DNA of 64,000 nt from Tepidanaerobacter acetatoxydans Re1 (GTDB lineage Bacteria > Bacillota > Thermosediminibacteria > Thermosediminibacterales > Tepidanaerobacteraceae). Below, one piece after another: positions 9,894 to 16,947 of this stretch. Below the pieces are notes generated by a model, which was not told where the DNA came from, did not search any database, and saw nothing but the letters and a program-made list of their open reading frames with translations. The translations under genes and the position numbers were made by a program. Numbering within the stretch: position 1 is the first letter of the stretch; the number at the start of each line of letters is the position of its first letter. Where the stretch lies: the NCBI RefSeq assembly GCF_000328765.2, contig NC_019954.2:376501-440500 (forward strand), given 5' to 3'.

Positions 9894-10649
9894 TTGAATA
9901 AGTATGTGAGATTTGATAATGGTAAGAGTATCGAATATGGACTGCTTGAAGGTGAAAAAATAATTGCACTGGAAGGTTCTATCTTTGAGAAGTGGGAAAA
10001 AACTGACAGAATATATGATTTGAAAGACGTAAAATTGCTGGCCCCCTGCGAACCCAGCAAAGTTGTGGGCATAGGAATAAACTATAAAGAAGTAGTAAAT
10101 AAAAAAGGTGATGCGATGCCTGAAGAGCCGGTGATTTTCCTAAAACCAAGCACATCGGTTATAGGTCCGGATGAGGCGATAATTTCACCTAAAGGCGTAA
10201 AAGAATTAAACTATGAGGCTGAACTTGTTGTAGTAATAAAAAATAGGATTAAAAACGTGAGTGTAGAAGATGCCAAGAGCCATGTCTTAGGCTATACCTG
10301 CGGCAATGATATTACCGCCAAGGACTTCATGATAAAGGGTAAACCATGGACTAAGGCCAAATCCTATGATACTTTTATGCCCATAGGTCCTTGCATAGCG
10401 GAAGGACTTGATGGTGACAATCTGAACATTAAGATGTATCACAACGGAAAAATTACTCAAAACAGCAACACTTCGAATATGGTATTTAATGTTGCACAAA
10501 TCATATCTTTTGTTTCCAATATAATGACATTAAATCCGGGAGATGTTATCAGTACCGGTACACCTCCAGGAAAAGGAAATCTATTGTCCGGTGATGTAAT
10601 CGAAGCCGAGCTAGAAGGCATAGGCAGATTAAAAAATATAGTAAAATAA
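9894..10649 (+). CDS. fumarylacetoacetate hydrolase family protein
   Basis: 251 residues with the FAH fold: a short N-terminal domain, then VGIGINYKEVVNKKG, EPVIFLKPSTSVIG, the metal-binding YEAELVVVI (E-x-E type) and the C-terminal GDVISTGTPPGKG signature. The family includes 2-hydroxyhepta-2,4-diene-1,7-dioate isomerase, acylpyruvase and oxaloacetate decarboxylase activities. TTG 9894 is chosen because GGAGGCGG ends about 6 bases before it; the upstream TTG at 9879 would overlap that ribosome site. It is the last gene of the IclR-ADH-FAH group and ends at a strong hairpin. Confidence 0.9.
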   Translation: MNKYVRFDNGKSIEYGLLEGEKIIALEGSIFEKWEKTDRIYDLKDVKLLAPCEPSKVVGIGINYKEVVNKKGDAMPEEPVIFLKPSTSVIGPDEAIISPKGVKELNYEAELVVVIKNRIKNVSVEDAKSHVLGYTCGNDITAKDFMIKGKPWTKAKSYDTFMPIGPCIAEGLDGDNLNIKMYHNGKITQNSNTSNMVFNVAQIISFVSNIMTLNPGDVISTGTPPGKGNLLSGDVIEAELEGIGRLKNIVK

Positions 10650-10650
10650 A

Positions 10651-10699
10651 ATTAGAGGTGGTTGCCGGTAGTTTCGAATAATTGGCAACCACCTCTAAT
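10651..10699. terminator. bidirectional terminator between convergent genes
   Basis: A perfect 16-bp stem (10651-10666 with 10684-10699) and 17-base loop sits between the stops of the plus-strand FAH gene and the minus-strand flavoprotein gene. It is followed by TTTTATTTTAC on the minus strand and AATTTTCG on the plus strand, so it is likely stronger for the flavoprotein transcript. Confidence 0.8.
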
Positions 10700-10712
10700 A
10701 ATTTTCGTAGGA

Positions 10713-11921
10713 TTAGGACAGGACCTTCAAAAATTCTTCAAAACTGTTCTTTTGTATTATTTCATCAGGAATTTGTATACTTGATTTGATAGCTTTAGAA
10801 ATCTTCATAGCTGGTTTTGTATCACCGAAAAGAACTGCGCCGACAGGGATGTTGTTTCTTAAAAATACAACACTGTAAATATTATCTTCCTTATCAAATT
10901 TTTTTATAGTGCTACAAGAACTGTCATCTTTACACAAATCACCTACTGAATATATTTCTACTCCAAATACTTTTAAATAATTGGAAGGAATTACTTCATT
11001 GTATGGAATTTGTTTTCCAGCTAAGTTAAATCCGGCAGTTTTACCTTGCTCCCTTGCTACTGGCCATATTCCGTAAACCTGTCCCTTATATTCGGCAATA
11101 TCGCCGGCCGCAAATATATTTTCAACCGAGGTCTGCATATACTCGTTAACTTGTACACCTCTTGTGCTCTGTATTGAAGTATTTTTTACAATGTCGATGT
11201 TAGAGCGGACACCGGTAGAGAATACTACAAACTCTGTTGAGATAGTCTGATTATCATTTAATTGAACAGAGGTAACTGCCTTATCTCCTATAATCTGTGA
11301 AAGCCGACCTTGTGTAATGAAATTAATTCCGGCCTTTTTGCCCAAGGCCATTAAGAGTTCTGAGGCAGTTTGATCTACCTGCTTAGAAAGAATATGTGGA
11401 GAACCCTCTACGACACATACATTTTTACCTTTATTTGCTAAAGACCAGGCTACTTCTAAGCCAAGGAGTCCGCCACCAATAACAATACCCCGCGTTCTAT
11501 CATTTATAAATTTATTGAAATTATTCACATCATCCAATGACCGTATTGAAAACACCCCTGGAATATCTGTACCTGGAACAGGCGGAATAAACGCACTGCT
11601 GCCGTTTGCAAGAAGAAGTTTTGAGAAATTAACGGCTTTTCCGTTATCAAGGGTTACTGACTGTTTTTTGGTATCAATTTCGCTTGCCTTATGACCGAGC
11701 CATACATCTATATTAAGGTTGCGGTACCATTCCGGTTTATGAATATATAATTTGTCTAAATCAGGTGTTTTACCCAGCAAATCTGATAATCGCAAACGGT
11801 AATAGGCATAATACGGTTCGCCACTAATTATAATAACAGGTGTATTCTTGTCATGCTCGCGAAATACTTCGGCAGCAGAAACGGCAGCTATACCATTGCC
11901 GATAATAATAACGGGATTCAT
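10713..11921 (-). CDS. NAD(P)H:rubredoxin oxidoreductase-like FAD flavoprotein
   Basis: Pyridine nucleotide-disulphide oxidoreductase family class without redox-active cysteines, 402 residues. The FAD motif is IIIGNGIAAVSAAE at the N terminus, the NAD(P)H motif VIGGGLLGLEVAWSLA around residue 145, and the second FAD motif NIFAAGDIAEY around 270. The YYRLRLSDLLG segment is typical of NirB-like and NROR proteins. It follows a rubredoxin gene and a rubredoxin-domain gene, supporting electron transfer from NAD(P)H to rubredoxin for oxygen or peroxide removal. ATG 11921 is preferred to 11927 because the latter abuts GGGAGG directly. Confidence 0.85.
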   Translation of the reverse strand: MNPVIIIGNGIAAVSAAEVFREHDKNTPVIIISGEPYYAYYRLRLSDLLGKTPDLDKLYIHKPEWYRNLNIDVWLGHKASEIDTKKQSVTLDNGKAVNFSKLLLANGSSAFIPPVPGTDIPGVFSIRSLDDVNNFNKFINDRTRGIVIGGGLLGLEVAWSLANKGKNVCVVEGSPHILSKQVDQTASELLMALGKKAGINFITQGRLSQIIGDKAVTSVQLNDNQTISTEFVVFSTGVRSNIDIVKNTSIQSTRGVQVNEYMQTSVENIFAAGDIAEYKGQVYGIWPVAREQGKTAGFNLAGKQIPYNEVIPSNYLKVFGVEIYSVGDLCKDDSSCSTIKKFDKEDNIYSVVFLRNNIPVGAVLFGDTKPAMKISKAIKSSIQIPDEIIQKNSFEEFLKVLS

Positions 11922-11956
11922 ATTCATCCTCCCTAAATAGTTTATTTAGACACAAT

Positions 11957-11978
11957 AAGGCCCGCTCTATCGGGCCTT
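11957..11978 (-). terminator. hairpin between rubredoxin and flavoprotein genes
   Basis: Stem AAGGCCCG/CGGGCCTT (11957-11964 with 11971-11978), 6-base loop. Only a weak T-run follows on the minus strand (CCTTATTGTG), so it may act as a partial terminator or RNA-stabilising structure that makes rubredoxin more abundant than the downstream reductase. Confidence 0.5.
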
Positions 11979-11985
11979 AAAAAGT

Positions 11986-12144
11986 TTAAGCTTCCTCAAA
12001 CATATCTTTTCCAACACCACATTCGGGGCATACCCAATCATCGGGGATGTCTTCAAAGGCAGTGCCGGGAGCAATTCCGCCGTCCGCATCTCCGACTTCG
12101 GGATCATAAACATATCCGCAGATAGTGCAAACCCATTTTTTCAC
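11986..12144 (-). CDS. rubredoxin
   Basis: Short gene of 52 residues; I translated it directly from the minus strand. The protein starts [19 protein letters not shown] and has the two CxxCG knuckles (CTIC and CPEC) that bind one iron, plus the conserved [14 protein letters not shown] 12144 is chosen because it gives the classical MKKW start 9 bases after AGGGAGG; the ATG at 12153 (three codons longer) touches the ribosome site. It acts as a soluble one-electron carrier between the NROR-like flavoprotein and a terminal reductase. Confidence 0.95.
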   Translation of the reverse strand: MKKWVCTICGYVYDPEVGDADGGIAPGTAFEDIPDDWVCPECGVGKDMFEEA

Positions 12145-12186
12145 GAGATTCATCCTCCCTGTTTCTTGTTTAATAATATTATGGTA

Positions 12187-12522
12187 TTAACCCCATTTGT
12201 TTTTACTAATATGTCCCTTGATTTCGGCTTTTATCCTCTGCTGAATATCAGTAGCAAAAGCTTTCGTTGCTTCAAATATTTGAACACAAGGCGGATCCAA
12301 TTCATCTTCAATGCCTTTCTCGCTAACTTCTTTTGCCTTTTCCAGCAAAGTTAGCAGTTCCATATGCAGGTTATTGGTATACCTGGATCTTTCCACTTTA
12401 GCGGCAGTATCATCATCTAATTTTTGAAATTTTTCTTTAGGTGCACCACATTTAGGACATTTTTCAGGAGCTTCATCTCCGTCGAATATGTAACCACAGA
12501 CACCACATTGCCATTTAGACAT
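12187..12522 (-). CDS. rubredoxin-domain protein with helical C-terminal part
   Basis: 111 residues. Residues 1-37 form a short rubrerythrin-type rubredoxin domain with CGVCGYIF and CPKCGAP cysteine pairs and the small spacing typical of rubrerythrin C-termini. Residues 40-111 are helical and acidic, without the E-x-x-H diiron ligands of rubrerythrin, so this is not a full rubrerythrin. AAGGAGG precedes the ATG. It heads the minus-strand redox set (this gene, rubredoxin, NROR-like flavoprotein) and probably takes part in oxidative-stress electron transfer, by inference. Confidence 0.85.
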   Translation of the reverse strand: MSKWQCGVCGYIFDGDEAPEKCPKCGAPKEKFQKLDDDTAAKVERSRYTNNLHMELLTLLEKAKEVSEKGIEDELDPPCVQIFEATKAFATDIQQRIKAEIKGHISKNKWG

Positions 12523-12586
12523 TAAAACGACCTCCTTATTATTAATTAATAATTTTAAAAATTACTACTACAACCTCATAATTAAA

Positions 12587-12711
12587 ACTTGATTCTACTG
12601 TAAAAACCTTCTTTCCTAAACTTATGGCAGCATATAGTATGTCGTGCTATAATCGGGAACAATGTGTGTTGGTATCTAAGGTCAAATTTGATTTTTACAG
12701 TACAATCAAAC
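12587..12711. mobile_element. MITE-like 125-bp inverted-repeat element
   Basis: In the gene-free stretch 12523-12892 two 22-base arms, 12587-12608 and the reverse complement of 12690-12711, match at 18 of 22 positions (shared core TACTGTAAAAA). No open frame lies between them. A diverged partial copy at 6664-6740 suggests a dispersed, non-autonomous element. No clear target-site duplication was seen. Confidence 0.5.
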
Positions 12712-12795
12712 TTAACAATAGAAACATTTATATTATTAATACTTTTGTAACTCCAATCATATTATAATAATAATTACTATTACATGTCAATACAT

Positions 12796-12826
12796 AAATT
12801 AAAAAAATGCCGATTTTCGGCATTTT
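12796..12826 (-). terminator. terminator of ddl
   Basis: Stem AAAATGCCGA/TCGGCATTTT (12804-12813 with 12817-12826), followed on the minus strand by TTTTTTTAATT, placed about 65 bases past the ddl stop. Confidence 0.85.
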
Positions 12827-12892
12827 GGACTTGGAACAAAATTCGAAACAATATAAGCTATTTTGCGGACAAATGTGAAACAAGCTCCATAC

Positions 12893-13984
12893 TTACGCTA
12901 AAGTCAATTCATTCTTCTGCCTGTGGCGTTCAAAAGCAAGATTAATTAGTTTATCTATAAGGTCTTTATACGAAAGGCCGGAAATCTCCCACATTTTAGG
13001 ATACATGCTTATTCTGGTAAATCCTGGAATAGTATTTAACTCATTTATATATATATTACCCGAAACCTTACTCATGAGAAAATCGACTCGAGCCATACCG
13101 CTGCAGTCTAAAGTCTTAAAGGCTTTAATGGCTAACTCTTGGATTCGTGTTATATCTTTTCGTGAAACAGGGGCGGGAAGCAGCAGCTTGGATTTATCAC
13201 CGTCCAGATACTTTGCGGTATAATCGTAAAAATCACGGCTGGGGATTATTTCTCCAGGCAATGAAGCATTAGGTTCGTCGTTGCCCAGAACCGCACACTC
13301 AATCTCACGGGCATCAATAAACCTTTCTACAAGTATTTTTGTATCATACTGTGTCGCCAATCTCATAGCCGACTCCAATTCGCTAGGGCCGCCAGCTTTA
13401 CTGATACCAACACTTGAGCCTAAATTGGCGGGCTTAACAAAGCAAGGATAACCTAAGAACTCCTCTACTTCTGAAATGATTTCAGGCATTCGAGCAAGTA
13501 ATTCTCTCTTATAGAACGCCTTATAGTCTACAATGGGCAGGCCGCTTTGTTCAAGGATTTTTTTGGAAAAAACTTTATCCATACAAATGGCGGAAGAAGT
13601 GACACCACAGCTTACATAAGGAATGTTCATCAACTCGAAAAGACTTTGAACTGTGCCGTCTTCGCCGCGAGGGCCGTGCAGAACAGGGAAAACCACATCA
13701 AGATAGTAGCGGCTTTCCATTCCATCCTTTAACGTAATAACACATTTGCAACTCGGATCAGGTGACAGTAAGGCTGGAATAGCTTCATCTTCCCAACTGC
13801 CGTTTTCAATTTTAGATATGTCACCTAAAAAAAGCTTCCAATTTCCCTTTTTCGTTATTCCTATAGGTATAATGTCGTATTTTGTTTTATCCATTACTTG
13901 AATAACCGAAACACAAGACATTAGCGATACCTCGTGTTCCCCGGATTGGCCTCCGAATATAATGCCGACCTTTATTTTTTGCAC
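12893..13984 (-). CDS. ddl: D-alanine--D-alanine ligase
   Basis: ATP-grasp enzyme making the D-Ala-D-Ala dipeptide for peptidoglycan in the cytoplasm, 363 residues. Motifs: IIFGGQSGEHEVSLMS at the N terminus, HGPRGEDGT, FVKPANLGSSVG for ATP, and the metal and substrate site NELNTIPGFT near the C terminus. GTG 13984 is chosen: AAAGGGG ends 8 bases before it, and it gives the canonical start close to KVGIIFGG; the in-frame TTG at 14002 lies upstream of the ribosome site. No vancomycin-resistance neighbours are seen. Confidence 0.95.
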   Translation of the reverse strand: MQKIKVGIIFGGQSGEHEVSLMSCVSVIQVMDKTKYDIIPIGITKKGNWKLFLGDISKIENGSWEDEAIPALLSPDPSCKCVITLKDGMESRYYLDVVFPVLHGPRGEDGTVQSLFELMNIPYVSCGVTSSAICMDKVFSKKILEQSGLPIVDYKAFYKRELLARMPEIISEVEEFLGYPCFVKPANLGSSVGISKAGGPSELESAMRLATQYDTKILVERFIDAREIECAVLGNDEPNASLPGEIIPSRDFYDYTAKYLDGDKSKLLLPAPVSRKDITRIQELAIKAFKTLDCSGMARVDFLMSKVSGNIYINELNTIPGFTRISMYPKMWEISGLSYKDLIDKLINLAFERHRQKNELTLA

Positions 13985-14237
13985 TGATAATACCCCTTTC
14001 AATTTAACATAAAAACGGAAGACTATCTATAATAACTTCGTATTTGCAATCTGTAATCATTAATATAGTATTCATTATAATATAAAAAAAGTCTTATAAC
14101 AAACCAAAAATACCTCACATAGCAAAAATTCTAAAAATGTCTTATAGACTATTGACTTTTTGATAATTTTGACATAATATATTATTATACAATCGATATT
14201 GAATTGCATTATCAGTGACACAGAAGGAGGATGTTCT

Positions 14238-14384
14238 ATGGCAAGAGATAAGATATCCATGCTCAAGTTAGAAAGAGAAAGCCTTTTAAACCAATGGACA
14301 AAAAATGAAGGCAGCAGGATAAACCTTTTGGTTCGTATTATGGAAATCGAAGAGCAGATAGATGAATTAAAAAAAGGTGCATAA
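14238..14384 (+). CDS. small charged helical protein, unknown
   Basis: 48 residues, ATG preceded by GAAGGAGGATGTTCT, an excellent ribosome site. The protein is almost entirely predicted helix with heptad-like Leu/Ile spacing and ends IEEQIDELKKGA. It resembles Spo0E-like regulators in size but lacks their SxxLD signature, so I give no function. It lies between ddl (divergent) and the insertion sequence and is likely monocistronic. Confidence 0.6.
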   Translation: MARDKISMLKLERESLLNQWTKNEGSRINLLVRIMEIEEQIDELKKGA

Positions 14385-14460
14385 TTTGATAATAATTAAC
14401 CTTTTAATCCAACTAAGCAGGCTTAAAAGGTCGATTGCCGTCATATAAAAACCGTGAAAA

Positions 14461-14504
14461 TTAGGTGTAGAGTAGTTGACAGCAGTTGAAATATTTGTTA
14501 TAAT
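14461..14504 (+). repeat. left copy of the 44-bp direct repeat flanking the IS (orphan promoter)
   Basis: Identical over 44 bases to 16613-16656. It contains TTGACA (14476-14481), a 17-base spacer and TATAAT (14499-14504), a perfect sigma-A consensus. In this position the promoter points into the IS, antisense to its transposase, and drives no gene; a hairpin at 14533-14571 lies just downstream. Interpreted as one half of a target-site duplication. Confidence 0.85.
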
Positions 14505-14532
14505 CCCGTTTTCGACACTTGCAAAAATGCAT

Positions 14533-14571
14533 AATTAATGGAATCCGCTATAATAGTGAATTCCATTAATT
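14533..14571. terminator. hairpin at the IS left end
   Basis: Arms AATTAATGGAAT and ATTCCATTAATT (14533-14544 with 14560-14571). It follows the transposase stop on the minus strand and also blocks plus-strand read-through from the orphan promoter copy (TTAGGTTTTTT follows on that side). Confidence 0.65.
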
Positions 14572-14602
14572 CTTAGGTTTTTTAAAATGTTGTATGGGAA
14601 TT

Positions 14603-16462
14603 TTACTTAGAGATTTTTTTAATGATTTTATTTAACTCCTTCGGCTTGTAGTATTTCTTATCAAGCCCCAAGACATATATGCCGTTTAAAGCGGTACACA
14701 CCTTACTTGCCGTGTATGTTGCCATATAGCACATATCATTCATGTTTGCAACATTCATGTTCTTTAACGTCTCTAGAATATTTTCCGTTGTAAAGTGTTT
14801 GCAGTATTGATCCAGTTTATACTCCAATAACCTGTAAATCAGGAGTGCGGTGTAGCAAATCATAAAGTGCGCTATTATCCTTTCCTTGTTTCTGTGGTAG
14901 ATTGGCCTTGCGCGAAAGTTGGTCTTTAGTACCCGAAAACAGTCTTCAATCTTATAGCGCCTTGAATTTATCTCAAGTATTGATTTTGCGCTATCTTCCA
15001 GATTTGTCGCAACTGCATAGTAGCCGTCATATTTTTCCTCTCTTTCAATTGCGGCTTTATCGAGTTCATAACAATCAGAGGCTTTTTCCCCACTTTTTCC
15101 GACGGATATCTTCCTTATGAAACGGGTCACATCATGCGGCCCTTTTTTTACATCCTCTACGGCATTATGCTTTATGATGTCCTTTGCTCTTTCAATCTGC
15201 CTATTCCTTATACTTCGCTGGTATTCCATCATTTTCCTTGAAAATGTGACGATGATGCGCTGCTTTAAAGCAGCCTTGGACTTTACATTCTTGCTAGTGC
15301 CATTCTTAAACGTCTTTTCCTCATACAGGCCGACATCTACCGCCTTTGACGCATCTATTACCTTATAGGCGACATCGTTGTACAAAGAAAGGTTTTCTTT
15401 ATTGAATCTGTCAAACTCCTTCATATGGAAAATCGTAACAGGAGAGTCATCTGAAAGAAGCCTGTAGCCGAAATCGTTAAACATTGCATCCTTTAGAGGT
15501 TTGGACAGTTTCTTTACTGATTGCGTTACAATGAAAGCCCTTCTCCCGAATGAATTGTACTGCCTTATATCAAGAGAGCCAAGGCCTGCATCTGCACAGT
15601 AGATGAACGGCTTTCCCTTAAACATCTTTGTGATTTTCTTTTCTAAAGGGATGGCGGATTTTTGCTCATTGTCAGAGCCGGGATTGATGCACATTGATAT
15701 AGGGATGCCGTTACCGTCCATGAAAAGCCCCATTTGCACAAGAGGGCTGGGCTGGTGCTGCTTTGAAGGGCCATACTTGCGAAACCCTTTAATTATCTCC
15801 CCTGTTACCTCATCTACAAAGTCCTCGTCCTCTTCTTCGGTTTCAAAGTAATAGTTTGTACAGTCAAAATAGCATACCGATGTATTCCTTACAGCGATAT
15901 TTTCACTGTTTAAATAAAGATGCTCTAAATACCTATCATAATTATCTTCCAATATATCCATAAAACGCAGTATATGCTGATACTCAAATGAGGGCTGCTC
16001 AAAATATGTATCCAGCTTATCAAATGTCCCCCATTTGGATTTAGGGTCAAGTATCCTTGCAAAGGTAAAAAATCTGTTTATGTCATTACAGCTAAATGTA
16101 ACCTTACTATCTGTCTGAATCTGTTTAAAAAAATCAGCGATCTTAAGATCATGATAGATTTTCTGTAGAATAAAGTAGCCGATATTTACGAGAGTTGACT
16201 TTGATGCAATGTAATTAGCAGCCGTCAGCTTCTCACTAAAATCAAGTTTTATGTCCATATCAGCTTTACCTTTTTTGTATTCCTCATTATACTTACGCAC
16301 CTGTTCCTTAGCATAAGCAAGGGGATCAGAAGATATTTTAAGAAGCTCGGAATGTTTGCCGATTCTCTTTACATTTTTAGTTGTTGTCTTTTTACCGTTG
16401 CGAAACCCCATCTGGATAAAATATGTAGGATCCTTAGACTTCTTATCATAATATAGTTTCAT
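14603..16462 (-). CDS. IS1634-family DDE transposase
   Basis: 619 residues from ATG 16462, which has an AGAGGATGG-type site; an in-frame ATG at 16522 would add 20 residues of unlikely sequence. DDE residues: first Asp in YFDCTNYYFE (about 225), second in CADAGLGSLD (about 305), and Glu in the IS4-type Y-(2)-R-(3)-E-(6)-K signature RRYKIEDCFRVLK (about 535). Length and the long insertion domain between the second Asp and Glu are typical of the IS1634 group. No frameshift is visible. Confidence 0.93.
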   Translation of the reverse strand: MKLYYDKKSKDPTYFIQMGFRNGKKTTTKNVKRIGKHSELLKISSDPLAYAKEQVRKYNEEYKKGKADMDIKLDFSEKLTAANYIASKSTLVNIGYFILQKIYHDLKIADFFKQIQTDSKVTFSCNDINRFFTFARILDPKSKWGTFDKLDTYFEQPSFEYQHILRFMDILEDNYDRYLEHLYLNSENIAVRNTSVCYFDCTNYYFETEEEDEDFVDEVTGEIIKGFRKYGPSKQHQPSPLVQMGLFMDGNGIPISMCINPGSDNEQKSAIPLEKKITKMFKGKPFIYCADAGLGSLDIRQYNSFGRRAFIVTQSVKKLSKPLKDAMFNDFGYRLLSDDSPVTIFHMKEFDRFNKENLSLYNDVAYKVIDASKAVDVGLYEEKTFKNGTSKNVKSKAALKQRIIVTFSRKMMEYQRSIRNRQIERAKDIIKHNAVEDVKKGPHDVTRFIRKISVGKSGEKASDCYELDKAAIEREEKYDGYYAVATNLEDSAKSILEINSRRYKIEDCFRVLKTNFRARPIYHRNKERIIAHFMICYTALLIYRLLEYKLDQYCKHFTTENILETLKNMNVANMNDMCYMATYTASKVCTALNGIYVLGLDKKYYKPKELNKIIKKISK

Positions 16463-16612
16463 ATATTCACCATCCTCTGCTAAGCTTACTATATCATGGA
16501 TAAGATTAATATACAACACCATACAACAAAATATATTAAAAATTTGACAACAAAAATGTTGTGATATCGGCCTTTGTAAGGTTTTTATTCATGCGCAACT
16601 GTCAAACTCCCG

Positions 16613-16656
16613 TTAGGTGTAGAGTAGTTGACAGCAGTTGAAATATTTGTTATAAT
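16613..16656 (+). repeat. right copy of the 44-bp direct repeat
   Basis: Identical to 14461-14504. This copy sits in the working position in front of the riboswitch leader, so the duplication restored a full promoter on the gene side of the insertion. Confidence 0.85.
16628..16656 (+). promoter_or_regulatory. perfect consensus sigma-A promoter of the riboswitch operon
   Basis: TTGACA at 16628-16633, 17-base spacer, TATAAT at 16651-16656. Transcription should start near 16663, giving a leader of about 285 bases that contains the ydaO-type aptamer and terminator. Confidence 0.88.
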
Positions 16657-16689
16657 TAACTGAAATCAATAAAATCTAAGCTCTCAATC

Positions 16690-16884
16690 TGAGCGCTTAA
16701 TTCTTTCAGTTAGAAAGAAGCGGGGGAACCAATATTTTGGGGTGAATCCCCTTCGATTAAAGAATAATGATTCGTTCTTAATCAAAGGGGTAGGGTTAGA
16801 CTCTTCAATCCGAACCCGACAGCTAACCTCGCAAGCGTGGCAAGAGGAGGTTGATAGTATTGAGTGCTATTAAAAGTAACTCAG
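16690..16884 (+). promoter_or_regulatory. c-di-AMP riboswitch (ydaO/yuaA type)
   Basis: The hallmark conserved blocks occur in order: AGCGGGGGAACC, TTGGGGTGAATCC, GTAGGG and CCGAACCCGACAGCTAACC (16811-16829), followed by CGCAAGCG and AAGAGG. P1 pairs GCGCTT (16693-16698) with AAGCGT (16833-16838). An extra hairpin occupies the variable arm (about 16758-16787). A terminator follows at 16885. Riboswitches of this class usually switch genes off when c-di-AMP is high and control potassium or osmolyte transport and wall hydrolases; here the controlled genes are an opine-dehydrogenase-like and a B12-mutase-like gene. Confidence 0.93.
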
Positions 16885-16912
16885 AAGCTATGGATCTCCA
16901 TAGCTTTAATTT
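16885..16912 (+). terminator. riboswitch expression-platform terminator
   Basis: Perfect 10-bp stem AAGCTATGGA/TCCATAGCTT (16885-16894 with 16897-16906) followed by TAATTTTG. It lies between the aptamer and the ribosome site at 16934, so read-through would decide expression of the operon. Confidence 0.8.
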
Positions 16913-16947
16913 TGTCCAAAAATATATTAAAAAGGAGGGGTATTGTG

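Larger units (their letters stand above)
14505..16612 (-). mobile_element. IS1634-type (IS4 superfamily) insertion sequence
   Basis: 2108-bp element bounded by a 44-bp perfect direct repeat. Imperfect terminal inverted repeats of about 18 bases are visible (left CCCGTTTTCGACACTTGC; right end, complemented, CGGGAGTTTGACAGTTGC; 12 matches). It carries one transposase gene on the minus strand. IS1634 and IS1549 are known for unusually long, variable direct repeats, and a 44-bp duplication fits that behaviour. The copy looks intact and thus possibly active. Confidence 0.85.

Noticed and set aside
12187-12522. Complete rubrerythrin
   Set aside because: Only the rubredoxin part is present; the diiron E-x-x-H ligands are missing and the chain is too short.
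14238-14384. Spo0E-like regulator
   Set aside because: Right size and helical, but the SxxLD signature is absent; left as unknown protein.
14461-14504. Functional gene promoter at the left repeat
   Set aside because: Although perfect in sequence, no plus-strand gene follows and a hairpin lies just downstream; taken as a by-product of duplication.
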